This document shows positions 17,442 to 26,138 of a stretch of DNA of 64,000 bases, piece after piece. Each line of letters starts with the position of its first letter. Within the stretch, counting starts at the first letter, position 1. The notes below the pieces were generated by a model. The model was given only the letters and a program-made list of their open reading frames with translations, did not search any database and was not told the DNA's origin. The position numbers and the translations under genes were made by a program. Origin of the DNA: Methylotenera versatilis 301 (GTDB lineage: Bacteria; Pseudomonadota; Gammaproteobacteria; Burkholderiales; Methylophilaceae); the NCBI RefSeq assembly GCF_000093025.1, contig NC_014207.1:186001-250000 (forward strand), read 5' to 3'.

Positions 17442-17458
17442 TATGAGATAATCAGAGA

Positions 17459-18922
17459 ATGAAAACATTAATGATTCAAGGCACTACCTCGGATGCTGGC
17501 AAAAGTACGCTGGTGGCAGGGCTGTGTCGCGTATTGTATCGCAAGGGCGTAAAAGTCGCGCCATTTAAGCCGCAGAATATGGCGCTAAATTCTGCCGTGA
17601 CGGTGGATGGCGGTGAAATTGGTCGCGCGCAAGCCGTGCAAGCGCAGGCGTGTGGATTAATGCCACATACCGATATGAATCCAGTGTTACTTAAGCCAAA
17701 TTCTGATACAGGCTGCCAAGTGATTATTCAAGGCAAAGTGGTATGCAATTTAGAAGCTACGGGTTACCACGCCTACAAACCTACCGCTATGCGCGCGGTA
17801 CTGGATTCATACGCACGTTTGAGTAAGCAATATGAAGCAATTGTCGTAGAAGGCGCAGGCAGCCCTGCAGAAATTAACCTGCGTGAAGGTGATATCGCCA
17901 ATATGGGCTTTGCTGAAGCGGTCGATTGTCCCGTGATTTTAATCGCCGATATTGATAGAGGTGGCGTGTTTGCGCATATTGTGGGCACACTAGCACTGCT
18001 TTCTGAAAGCGAACGTGCGCGCATTGTAGGTTTTGTGATTAACCGATTTCGTGGCGATATTGCCTTATTGCAATCAGGGTTAGATTGGCTGGAAGCAGAA
18101 ACTAGTAAGCTTGTGATTGGTGTGATTCCGTATCTACATGATTTGCATATTGAGGCCGAAGATGCGGTGCCAAATACGGCGTCGTCACAAGGTCAAAGTG
18201 TAGAAAGTAAGTTGCGCATTATTGTACCTATTCTGCCGCACATCTCCAACCATACCGATTTTGATGCGTTACGATTACACCCACAAGTCGATTTTCAGTT
18301 TGTTAAAATCAATCAAACCATTCCTGCTGCTGATTTAATCATTCTACCCGGCAGTAAAAATGTGCGTGGCGACCTTGAGTATCTGCGAGCTAACGGCTGG
18401 GAGCAAGCAATCACTAAACACCTGCGCTATGGCGGTAAAGTGCTCGGTATTTGTGGTGGTTTTCAAATGTTAGGCGCCCACATGCATGACCCAAATGCCA
18501 TAGAAGGCACAGCAGGTAGTAGCGCAGGGTTAAGCTGGTTAGAGATGGAAACCACGCTCACGCCAGAAAAACAGCTAGCTCAAGTCAGCGGCAAACTAAG
18601 CTTTGCTGATGCCAATGTGACAGGTTATGAAATCCACATGGGCGTGAGTACAGGCGCCGCCCTTAATCATCCCGCATTAATACTGAATGGGCAGCCAGAA
18701 GGGGCAATTTCGCCAGATAATCAAATAGCAGGTACCTATCTGCATGGCTTGTTTGACCATGCTGAATCCTGCGCGGCATGGTTGGTTTGGGCAGGCTTAG
18801 CGAATATGGAGTCGCAGTTCGATTATGAGCAACTACGTGAAGCTGGCTTAGAGCGTTTGGCTGATTGCATAGAGCAGCATCTAGATTGGCGTAAGCTGAA
18901 TGCCTACTTATCGGATGAATAA
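17459..18922 (+). CDS. cobQ: Cobyric acid synthase
   Basis: The 487-residue glutamine-dependent amidotransferase converts adenosylcobyrinic a,c-diamide to adenosylcobyric acid by four amidations. The N-terminal P-loop-like [11 protein letters not shown] and [12 protein letters not shown] are followed by the dethiobiotin synthetase-like domain. The C-terminal type 1 glutaminase domain has the nucleophile Cys in [10 protein letters not shown] and the YEIHMG and GTYLHGLFD segments. It is transcribed alone, divergently from cbiB-cobD. Confidence 0.97.
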   Translation: MKTLMIQGTTSDAGKSTLVAGLCRVLYRKGVKVAPFKPQNMALNSAVTVDGGEIGRAQAVQAQACGLMPHTDMNPVLLKPNSDTGCQVIIQGKVVCNLEATGYHAYKPTAMRAVLDSYARLSKQYEAIVVEGAGSPAEINLREGDIANMGFAEAVDCPVILIADIDRGGVFAHIVGTLALLSESERARIVGFVINRFRGDIALLQSGLDWLEAETSKLVIGVIPYLHDLHIEAEDAVPNTASSQGQSVESKLRIIVPILPHISNHTDFDALRLHPQVDFQFVKINQTIPAADLIILPGSKNVRGDLEYLRANGWEQAITKHLRYGGKVLGICGGFQMLGAHMHDPNAIEGTAGSSAGLSWLEMETTLTPEKQLAQVSGKLSFADANVTGYEIHMGVSTGAALNHPALILNGQPEGAISPDNQIAGTYLHGLFDHAESCAAWLVWAGLANMESQFDYEQLREAGLERLADCIEQHLDWRKLNAYLSDE

Positions 18923-18987
18923 GTTTCTGTCGGATAAGAAATCAGTTATCAGTACTTAAAATCAGATGACTGCTGTATGTCAGATGC

Positions 18988-21342
18988 TTAGCTTTTCTGT
19001 TTGATTGCAAGTACCGACTGATTTCGTAGCGTACGTAATAATGAAAGTTGCTTAGGCGAAATCTGCATAGTGTTAGCTTGCTGCATATCTGCGTAAAACA
19101 TGCCCACTGGTTTGGTATTAATCATAACAGGTAACAACATGATGCATTGCGAGCTTACCGCTTGCCGATACCATAGTGGAATCTTGCCAGTAATATTTTC
19201 TGCCGTGATATCTTCAATCATTAAATCTGCGCCCTTACTGATTGCAAGGTGAAACACGTCGGGGGTAAAGTCTAGAGAAAAACGGAATTTTGGCAGCACA
19301 GCATCTGCATCCTGCCCAAAGCCAAAACGAGCAATCATTTGTTGAGTTTTTACGTCACGTAAAAAGAACAGGGTGCGGTTGAATCCCATGGCGCGGTGCA
19401 TGGTTTCCAGCACCATTTGTATCACGTCATTTAGTTTGTGCTCCTCTACCAGTGTATTGGTAATTTCTTGTATTCCCTCCGTGAGCATAAATTCTGGGTC
19501 GATTTTAAGGGTTTCAGTAGTGCTATCACCCTCACTTGGCGTTTCTATACCCAATTGTGTAATACCATCCAAGCTATCAACCTCAGCCAGTTTTTTATGT
19601 GCAGGCACTTCGGGCTTAGCACCAATCCACATATTGACGCGTTTTATCATTGCGCTTTCTGCGAGGTCAATACCGATGATTCGCGCGCGCGCAGCAAGCT
19701 CACTCATGCCGCTTTCCATGGTCTTACGCAATTGCTGTTCTGAAGTGTCGATTGCATCTTCATAACGTTTTGCAAGTTGCTTCAGCGCTTTGGGTTTGTC
19801 GGATATATTGCCTTGGCTGGCTATCGCACATAGTTCATGGGCAAGATTCACTGTGATAGAAAGATTATCCAGCTCACCGTAGGGTTTGGCGACCTTATCG
19901 CTAGTGAGTTTCCGCATACCTGTGATTAGTCGTGGTGGAAAACTCCAACTTTTAGCAACGCCTATCGCTAATTCATTGTAGCTAATACCCAGTATCTTAA
20001 TGGCCGCTTTATCTTCAGACTCACCTTGTTCAACCAAGCGTGCAACTTGTTGGCTTTCTTCAAAGAAATAAAAACTTGATAAAAGTTTGCCAAGGTTACG
20101 GAACATTGAGCAGATCATGGCTTCTTCTGCATCTCTAATACTGATTTCCGCCGAAATCTTCGTTGCCACGATACCCGCAAAAAATGAGGTCAGCACATCA
20201 TCTTTAAGTTGGGATGCTTGTGCTTTGTTTTGCAAGAAATCTAATAATATTAACGTCATGGTGACATTGCGTACGGTCTCAAACCCAAGTATTGCTACAG
20301 CTTTTGAAATCGTATTAATCTGTCCACCAAACTGACCATAAGTGACGGTGTTTACCAGCTTGAGTAATTTGTTGGTGAGCGCAAAATCTTGCAAAATAGT
20401 CTGCACCAGCAGATTGACGCTGGCTGAATCATCGTCAACTACCTTATTGATTTCGCTGATGGTGGACGACAATGCAGGGAAATCACTTTTGCTACGCATG
20501 CGGCGCAGTAAAAAATCTAAAGTACTGTGAGTGTCGGTAGGGTGATGCTCAAGGTGAGCTGGGTTGAGGTACTCTTGCAAAGCCATTTGCATATTTTCAG
20601 CACTGCCAAACCGATCTTCTGGATTCTTGGCTGTTGCTTTATGTATGATTTCTTCCAGCCGTTCATCGATATGTGTGCTATTGGTTGCTAATTGCTCGCT
20701 AGCGAGATTGGTTTTTTTGCGTGATGTTTCTTGGGCATCAGCGTTATGGCCTGATGTTAGCTCTCGTAAAATTACGCCCAGCGAGAATATATCAGCACTT
20801 GCTGTGGCATGTTCGCCAGACATAATCTCTGGGGCAATATAGCGAGGTGTGCCATTGATGCTAGTATTTTTGACCGAGTCTTTTGTCACTCTACAGGCAA
20901 TACCAAAATCCATAATCAGTGGCTGACCATTTTCGGCAATCATGATGTTGCTTGGTTTTAAGTCTAAATGCACAATGCCTTGCAGATGGGCATGTCCTGC
21001 GCCTTCAAGTATGCCACAGACGATTTTTGCAGCTTGCGCTGGGGGCAGAGTCGTTTCATCATTAAGTAATTGCGCTAATGTCTGACCTTCAACAAAGGCG
21101 TAAACCAGATAGGCTTTGGCATCGTGTTCGCCTGCATCAAACAGGGTAACGATATTTTTGTGCTGCAGCTTGCTAACTATGCGTGCTTCTTTTAACAACA
21201 CATCTACATTTTTAGCATCTTGCAGCAATGTTTTGATGGCAACTTGACGATCTAAATGTGGGTCACGCGCTAGGTAGACAGTGCCTTGCGCGCCTTCACC
21301 TAGTTTACGAACTAATTCAAAACGGCCTATTTTATTGGCCAT
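18988..21342 (-). CDS. Ser/Thr protein kinase - HDOD - GAF fusion regulator
   Basis: The 784-residue protein starts with a Hanks-type kinase domain (about 5-270): glycine loop LGEGAQGTVY (14-23), VAIK Lys37, catalytic HLDLKPSN (125-132), DFG (145-147) and an APE segment. An HDOD domain follows (about 285-500), with LVQTILQDFALTNKLLKLVN and AVAILGFETVRN. A C-terminal GAF domain (about 615-784) completes it. No membrane helix is seen. The kinase residues look intact. HDOD and GAF parts suggest signal integration or cyclic-nucleotide-related control. It lies inside the cobalamin block; a link to B12 is only positional. Confidence 0.88.
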   Translation of the reverse strand: MANKIGRFELVRKLGEGAQGTVYLARDPHLDRQVAIKTLLQDAKNVDVLLKEARIVSKLQHKNIVTLFDAGEHDAKAYLVYAFVEGQTLAQLLNDETTLPPAQAAKIVCGILEGAGHAHLQGIVHLDLKPSNIMIAENGQPLIMDFGIACRVTKDSVKNTSINGTPRYIAPEIMSGEHATASADIFSLGVILRELTSGHNADAQETSRKKTNLASEQLATNSTHIDERLEEIIHKATAKNPEDRFGSAENMQMALQEYLNPAHLEHHPTDTHSTLDFLLRRMRSKSDFPALSSTISEINKVVDDDSASVNLLVQTILQDFALTNKLLKLVNTVTYGQFGGQINTISKAVAILGFETVRNVTMTLILLDFLQNKAQASQLKDDVLTSFFAGIVATKISAEISIRDAEEAMICSMFRNLGKLLSSFYFFEESQQVARLVEQGESEDKAAIKILGISYNELAIGVAKSWSFPPRLITGMRKLTSDKVAKPYGELDNLSITVNLAHELCAIASQGNISDKPKALKQLAKRYEDAIDTSEQQLRKTMESGMSELAARARIIGIDLAESAMIKRVNMWIGAKPEVPAHKKLAEVDSLDGITQLGIETPSEGDSTTETLKIDPEFMLTEGIQEITNTLVEEHKLNDVIQMVLETMHRAMGFNRTLFFLRDVKTQQMIARFGFGQDADAVLPKFRFSLDFTPDVFHLAISKGADLMIEDITAENITGKIPLWYRQAVSSQCIMLLPVMINTKPVGMFYADMQQANTMQISPKQLSLLRTLRNQSVLAIKQKS

Positions 21343-21426
21343 AGATTATTCCCTGATTCAAGCGTATTCAATAGCTTATTGTACCGTGGCTCTAGGCTTT
21401 GGGTATGCAAAGAGCATGTTTTTTTA

Positions 21427-21954
21427 TTAGCTCTTAAGTTTTAAAGGTAAGCCAGCCGCTACAAAAGTCACTTCATTTGCAACGCTCGCTACGGCTTGAT
21501 TTAGTCTACCTTGTTCATCTTGAAATTGTCGGTTAATTTCACCTAGTGGCACTATGCCCATGCCAACTTCATTACTGACTAGAATAACTGAGCCTTGTAA
21601 TGTGGGCAGGGTAGACAGCAAAGCTTCGCGTTCGGCTTGCCAACTTGAATCTTGCGGTGGATTGCAATCGGGACATATCCATTGCGCTAGCCATAACGTT
21701 AAACAATCTACAATCAGACATTGATTTGGCGCGTCTAAATTGCGTAGGGTTTGCGCAAGATAATGCGGCTCTTCTACCAATGCCCACTCTGCTGGGCGGC
21801 GGTTTTTGTGATGTTGTACGCGGGATTTAAATTCATCGTCGTAGATTTGTGCGGTGGCGATGTACGTCACAGCAAGCCCGCTGGTTTGCGCCAGCTTTTC
21901 TGCATAGGCGCTTTTACCTGAGCGTGCGCCACCTAAAATTAAATGTATGGACAT
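21427..21954 (-). CDS. cobU: Adenosylcobinamide kinase / adenosylcobinamide-phosphate guanylyltransferase
   Basis: The 175-residue bifunctional CobU/CobP phosphorylates adenosylcobinamide and transfers GMP from GTP. The N-terminal P-loop ILGGARSGKSAYAEKLA, the VTYIATAQ segment, the H-x-x-R-R-P-x-x-W region (HHKNRRPAEWALVEEP), and the C-terminal VSNEVGMGIVPLGEINRQFQD are all present. Length is normal. It is the last gene in the minus-strand run that begins at cobO. Confidence 0.95.
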   Translation of the reverse strand: MSIHLILGGARSGKSAYAEKLAQTSGLAVTYIATAQIYDDEFKSRVQHHKNRRPAEWALVEEPHYLAQTLRNLDAPNQCLIVDCLTLWLAQWICPDCNPPQDSSWQAEREALLSTLPTLQGSVILVSNEVGMGIVPLGEINRQFQDEQGRLNQAVASVANEVTFVAAGLPLKLKS

Positions 21955-21990
21955 TGTGCTACTCCTAATTCTTTAAACTGCTCTGAATTC

Positions 21991-22794
21991 TTAAACTGAC
22001 CGTGCTTGAAACGTCTGCCATTCTTGAATAATCGCCTGAATTTGTTTTAAGCCATGCGTAATCAAGGATGGCCCAGGTTGCAAAATATCGGCAGATTTTA
22101 TTTCTCGCACGAAGCCATGTTTTACTGCAGGTAAATCTGCCCAGCCTTCACGTGCTATCACTTGCTGGGGTTGAAATTTTTTGCCGCACCATGAACCGAT
22201 AATAATATCAGGTTGGCGTTCTACCACTAGTTGCGGCGTGACTATACGATCTTTGGCACTGTGAAATTGGGATAGTTCTGGAAAGCAGTCGACGCCACCA
22301 GCGAGTTCAATCAACTCCATCGCCCAACGGATGCTGCACATCATAGGGTCATCCCACTCTTCAAAATATACTTTGGGTTTAATCTTGAATTTGCTGGCAG
22401 TCTGCTGTGCTTCATCCAAAGTTTTTTCCAGCGTTGCAATCAGTTGCTCGGCTTTTTCTGTCGCGCCGACCAAGGCACCAGTGACCGCAATCATATTCAA
22501 CACTTGCGCAACGCTACGTTGGTTGAAAATATGAACTTCAACGCCCGCACGAATCAGTGAGGCGGCAATATCTGCCTGCAGGTTGGAGAAGCCAATCACC
22601 AAGTCAGGCTGCAGTTCTAAAATTTTATCAATTTTGGCGCTGGTGAACGCTGAAACTTTCGGCTTTTCTTTTCTGGCAATGGCTGGGTGTGTGGTATAGC
22701 CCGAAATGCCGACAATACGGTCTTGCTCGCCGAGCAAATATAGTACCTCGGTCGGTTCTGTGGTTAAGCAAACGATGCGTTTAGGGTATCTCAT
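21991..22794 (-). CDS. BtuF-like cobalamin-binding protein without a signal peptide
   Basis: The 267-residue protein has the ABC substrate-binding fold of BtuF/FepB proteins: RIVCLTTEPTEVLYLLGEQDRIVGIS, the KIDKILELQPDLVIG segment, and PKVYFEEWDDPMM. It starts at ATG with MRYPKRIVCL, directly at the first strand of the domain, with no signal peptide or lipobox. No btuC or btuD gene is in the window. It lies between bluB and cobU in the cobalamin run, so a corrinoid ligand is likely. Whether it works in the cytoplasm, is exported another way, or has lost its transport role is unclear. Confidence 0.8.
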   Translation of the reverse strand: MRYPKRIVCLTTEPTEVLYLLGEQDRIVGISGYTTHPAIARKEKPKVSAFTSAKIDKILELQPDLVIGFSNLQADIAASLIRAGVEVHIFNQRSVAQVLNMIAVTGALVGATEKAEQLIATLEKTLDEAQQTASKFKIKPKVYFEEWDDPMMCSIRWAMELIELAGGVDCFPELSQFHSAKDRIVTPQLVVERQPDIIIGSWCGKKFQPQQVIAREGWADLPAVKHGFVREIKSADILQPGPSLITHGLKQIQAIIQEWQTFQARSV

Positions 22795-22847
22795 AGTTGT
22801 TACTATTTGGTTGTAAGTATTTATTAAAGAAGATTATTTTGCTGCAT

Positions 22848-23528
22848 TTACTTTGAGGTGTCCCAAGTATTTTCCATCACCATCTCCGCAAGCGGTTTAG
22901 CGGTTGCCCAGCCCGTTTCTACCAGCATGGGTTCTTTGTAGAAACTACTCACATGGCCTAAACACAATACTGCGATGGGTTTAGCGTCCGCAGGCATATT
23001 GAGTAATGTGCCTAATTCAACGGGATCAAAAATCGACACCCAGCCCATGCCTAATCCTTCAGCGCGGGCGGCAAGCCACATGTTCTGTATGGCGCAACTC
23101 ACGGATGCAATATCCATTTCCGGCAAGGTTCTGCGCCCAAACACATGGCCATCACGTTTGTCGCACAGTGACACCACCAGTAATTCGCCACACTCTAAAA
23201 TGCCTTCTACTTTTAAACGTAAAAACTCTGCGCTTTTAGAATCAACCCCAGTTGCGGTATTTTCATACTCACCAATCGCTTGTGCGGTTTTAACGCGCTC
23301 TTTATCTACCAGTTGATGAATAGCTTTGCGTGTGTTCGTATCAGTAATTCTAATAAATCGCCAAGGCTGCATCAGGCCAACGCTGGGGGCATGGTGTGCG
23401 GCATGCAAAATTTTAGTGAGTATTTCAGGCGCAACAGGGTTGGGTAAAAAGTGCCGCATATCACGTCGCTCGGCAATGGCGCGATACACCGCGGCAACTT
23501 CAATATCTGAAAACTTATGGTTTTGCAT
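22848..23528 (-). CDS. bluB: 5,6-dimethylbenzimidazole synthase
   Basis: BluB is a nitroreductase-fold flavoenzyme that cleaves FMNH2 with oxygen to make the lower ligand of B12. It has AIAERRDMRHFLPNPV at the N-terminus, HHAPSVGLMQPWRFI, and CAIQNMWLAARAEGLGMGWVSIFDP. The frame is open to 23702, but the family begins near MQNHKFSDIEVAAVYRAI, so I use ATG 23528. That start overlaps the end of the a,c-diamide synthase gene by 14 bases, which indicates co-translation. DMB made here is the substrate of CobT at 13063. Confidence 0.93.
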   Translation of the reverse strand: MQNHKFSDIEVAAVYRAIAERRDMRHFLPNPVAPEILTKILHAAHHAPSVGLMQPWRFIRITDTNTRKAIHQLVDKERVKTAQAIGEYENTATGVDSKSAEFLRLKVEGILECGELLVVSLCDKRDGHVFGRRTLPEMDIASVSCAIQNMWLAARAEGLGMGWVSIFDPVELGTLLNMPADAKPIAVLCLGHVSSFYKEPMLVETGWATAKPLAEMVMENTWDTSK

Positions 23529-24810
23529 AAGAAAATAGTCGTGCAGCAAGTGTTGGGTTAGACGAAAAGTAAAAATGTAAAAAAGTCGCCGTGATGCTAC
23601 CTTGCTGATAAATATTTTCACCCACACCGTATCGGCTATTTGCCTGACATTTAGGCAAGAGGGGGGTATCGAACTTGCCATAGTGGAAGGTATGCGCACC
23701 AATGTTGCCTATGTCTTCTAGCAACTCAGTATGTTGAGTGCCTAAACCTTGCAGGCGCTGTTCAATGTGGCTTTTCCCCGCCAATAAACCATAAACAGGC
23801 TCACCGTTAATGGATTCGGACAATGCCATCATACCCCCGCATTCGGCTAATATCGGTTTGTCAGCGTTAAATGCTGCCAATAGGGCATCACGCATACCTG
23901 CATTTTCGCTTATTTCTTTTAAATGCAATTCTGGGTAACCACCTGGTAACCAATAAGCATCGGCTTCTGGCAAAGTTTTGTCATGTAGTGGTGAAAAGAA
24001 CTTAACGGTTGCGCCCATTTCCTGCAAGCAATCGATATTGGCGGGGTAAATAAAACAAAAGGCGGCATCGCGCGCAATGGCAATGGTTTTGCCTGCCAAT
24101 AATTTAGACGGCATAGGTGAAGTTGCCATATTAAGTGCGGTAAATGTCACCTTTGGTGGTAACGGTAATGCGCTGCTATCAGCTAAAGCAGTGGCAGCCG
24201 CTTCAATTCTTGCGTCTAAATCTGTAATTTCTTGCGCTCTAAACAAGCCCAAATGCCGTTCAGGCAAAGCATAAGCTTCATCTTGCGGCAATGCGCCTAA
24301 CCAACTCAAATGGACTGGCAAGCTGTCTTTTAGCATATCAGCATGCCCAGTGCTGCCAACTTTATTAGCAAGTACGCCAGCTGGAATTAATGCTGGTTGG
24401 TAGCCCAGCAAACCAGAAGCTAAAGCGCCAAAGGTTTGCGCCATGCCGCTAGCATCGATGGTGAGCATCACTGGCAGGCTGTAGCGCATTGCAATATCCG
24501 CGGATGATGGCGTGCCATCGTACAACCCCATCACGCCTTCAACAATAATGACATCGGCTGTTTGCGCCGCTTGATATAAGCGTACCAAGCCATCTTGCTC
24601 ACCACACATACCAAGATCTAAATTATAAACGGGTTGACCCGTCGCAGTTTCTAATACCATAGGGTCAAGAAAGTCAGGCCCGCATTTGAAGGCGTGCACA
24701 TTCAGACCGCGATTCTTCCAAGCACGCGCTAAGGCGGCAGTAGATAAGGTTTTTCCTTGCCCAGAAGCGGGTGCGGAAACTAATATGGCAGGGCAACTTA
24801 TTTGATTCAT
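23515..24810 (-). CDS. cbiA: Cobyrinate a,c-diamide synthase
   Basis: About 431 residues. The enzyme amidates carboxylates a and c of cobyrinic acid (or hydrogenobyrinic acid) using glutamine and ATP. The N-terminal P-loop-like SAPASGQGKTLST, FKCGPDFLDPMV and VEGVMGLYDG lead to a C-terminal glutaminase domain with LAECGGMMALSE. The frame is open to 24861, but ATG 24810 (MNQISCPAIL) is next to the domain and follows the cobO stop by four bases, so I chose it. It may also be named cobB; anaerobic and aerobic pathway versions cannot be told apart here. Confidence 0.94.
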   Translation of the reverse strand: MNQISCPAILVSAPASGQGKTLSTAALARAWKNRGLNVHAFKCGPDFLDPMVLETATGQPVYNLDLGMCGEQDGLVRLYQAAQTADVIIVEGVMGLYDGTPSSADIAMRYSLPVMLTIDASGMAQTFGALASGLLGYQPALIPAGVLANKVGSTGHADMLKDSLPVHLSWLGALPQDEAYALPERHLGLFRAQEITDLDARIEAAATALADSSALPLPPKVTFTALNMATSPMPSKLLAGKTIAIARDAAFCFIYPANIDCLQEMGATVKFFSPLHDKTLPEADAYWLPGGYPELHLKEISENAGMRDALLAAFNADKPILAECGGMMALSESINGEPVYGLLAGKSHIEQRLQGLGTQHTELLEDIGNIGAHTFHYGKFDTPLLPKCQANSRYGVGENIYQQGSITATFLHFYFSSNPTLAARLFSYAKP

Positions 24811-24814
24811 GCTA

Positions 24815-25435
24815 TTACCACTCAATGCCAGGCATGGCTTGCACGCCATCTTTAAACGCATGTTTTACTAAATTGATTTCACTTACGGTATCTGCAATGG
24901 CAATAAGTGCATCAGGTGCAGCACGACCCGTGACTACCACATGTTGCATGATAGGACGCGACTCTAAAGCGGTTGTCACTTCTTCAATCGTTAACCATTG
25001 GTATTTAAGTGCGTATGTAAATTCATCTAAAATAATTAAATCTATTGTTTCATCTTGCAAATAATCACACACCAACAGCCAAGCTGCGCGTGCTGACTGT
25101 TTATCACGCTCTGCATCTTGCGTTTCCCAAGTAAAGCCATCGCCCATTACGTGCCAAGTCAAATTTTCAGCATTGCGGAAAAAAGCCTCTTCGCCTGTGT
25201 CAGATCGGCCTTTAATAAATTGAACCACGACAGCCTTCATACCGTGCCCCAGTGAGCGTGCTAGCAAACCAAAAGCAGCGGTAGACTTACCTTTGCCATT
25301 ACCCGTATTAATCAATAGCAAGCCGCGAGTAGTTTGTGCCGCGTTAATGCTGGCATCCACCACGGCTTTTTTAAGCTGCATGCGCGCTAAATGTCGTTCG
25401 TTTGCTAAATTAAGCTTATTTTCAGGTGTGTTCAT
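24815..25435 (-). CDS. cobO: Cob(I)yrinic acid a,c-diamide adenosyltransferase
   Basis: The 206-residue CobA/CobO/BtuR enzyme transfers adenosyl from ATP to Co(I) corrinoids. It has the P-loop INTGNGKGKSTAAFGLLAR, VVVQFIKG and the DLIILDEFTYALKY segment, with a C-terminal YGVQAMPGIEW-type end (KDGVQAMPGIEW). It heads a tightly packed run cobO-cbiA-bluB-btuF-like-cobU. A hairpin with a T-run lies just upstream, so this run may have its own promoter or be partly insulated from btuM. Confidence 0.96.
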   Translation of the reverse strand: MNTPENKLNLANERHLARMQLKKAVVDASINAAQTTRGLLLINTGNGKGKSTAAFGLLARSLGHGMKAVVVQFIKGRSDTGEEAFFRNAENLTWHVMGDGFTWETQDAERDKQSARAAWLLVCDYLQDETIDLIILDEFTYALKYQWLTIEEVTTALESRPIMQHVVVTGRAAPDALIAIADTVSEINLVKHAFKDGVQAMPGIEW

Positions 25436-25448
25436 GACTAATTTTCAT

Positions 25449-25485
25449 AAAAAAACCGCGCTAGAATTAGGTTCTAACGCGGTTT
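25449..25485 (-). terminator. Hairpin with T-run between btuM and cobO
   Basis: On the minus strand, AACCGCG and TAGAA-type arms pair across a short loop (25454-25466 with 25472-25484, one mismatch), followed by a run of seven Ts. It fits an intrinsic terminator for btuB-btuM. It ends only about 14 bases before the cobO ATG, so it could also act as an attenuator. Confidence 0.7.
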
Positions 25486-25503
25486 GATTGGTATCACAAT
25501 ATT

Positions 25504-26067
25504 TTATGCAGAAGTTGCGTTTGTACCTAAATTCAGTTTAGGTAAGGCTTTCACTACTAGCCAAGCTGCAGCTAAATACATCAAAGCAAAACCTACATAA
25601 GGTGTGTAGTATTTTGCTATGCGTTGTGTAAATTCAACCACAGTTAACGTATCTACTTTGTCTGAAAAGCTATACCAAAATGCGTTAGACAGCACAAAAG
25701 CCACGCTTGCAGCAGCCCAACCGACCGTAGCATAAGGTAACGCGGCAAATGGTTGTTCACGCTTAGCTAACCAGCGACCCGCGCCCCAAACAGCGGCATA
25801 AGTAGGAATCAAACCCCAGTAGCCGAGTGACATGCAGTAATCTGAAACACCTTTCCAGCCCATGGCATAAAAATCCATACCAAAAGCCACAACGATTGCA
25901 AGTGCCAACCAGCTAGTACGAGTAATCAGCAAGCCGCCTAAAAATAAGGCTGCTAAGGTTGCATCAGGCAAGTACACATTGTCACCAAAGTGATTCATAC
26001 GGGTAAGCAAGATTAGGCCAATCAAAACAGCGCCTTGCCAAAAACTTTTATTGTTGAACGTAGACAT
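25504..26067 (-). CDS. btuM: BtuM-like cobalamin transporter (solitary ECF S-component relative)
   Basis: About 187 residues of hydrophobic sequence with roughly six membrane helices. The single cysteine, residue 78, lies in a short SDYCMSLGYWG loop segment. BtuM proteins are S-component-like B12 transporters that work without an ECF module, and they have an invariant loop Cys near position 80 that binds cobalt and can decyanate cyanocobalamin. Position downstream of btuB and its cobalamin riboswitch fits. The frame opens at a TTG, but ATG 26067 has GGAG six bases upstream and is preferred. Assignment rests on size, the lone Cys and context; no residue-level alignment was possible. Confidence 0.72.
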   Translation of the reverse strand: MSTFNNKSFWQGAVLIGLILLTRMNHFGDNVYLPDATLAALFLGGLLITRTSWLALAIVVAFGMDFYAMGWKGVSDYCMSLGYWGLIPTYAAVWGAGRWLAKREQPFAALPYATVGWAAASVAFVLSNAFWYSFSDKVDTLTVVEFTQRIAKYYTPYVGFALMYLAAAWLVVKALPKLNLGTNATSA

Positions 26068-26097
26068 AAATAACTCCAATTTAAACTTGCCTATATT

Positions 26098-26135
26098 GTA
26101 ACCCTTATCAGCAAAAAATTCCTGATAAGGGTTAC
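26098..26135. other. 14-bp perfect hairpin between btuB and btuM
   Basis: GTAACCCTTATCAG (26098-26111) is the exact reverse complement of 26122-26135, with a 10-base AT-rich loop. It starts four bases after the btuB stop. No T-run follows on the minus strand, so it is more likely an mRNA-stabilising or partial attenuation element than a complete terminator. Confidence 0.75.
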
Positions 26136-26138
26136 TCG

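Noticed and set aside
19373-19765. 130-codon plus-strand frame inside the kinase-HDOD-GAF gene
   Set aside because: Antisense shadow of a clear multi-domain protein; its sequence has Ser/Ile/Cys-rich composition without family features.
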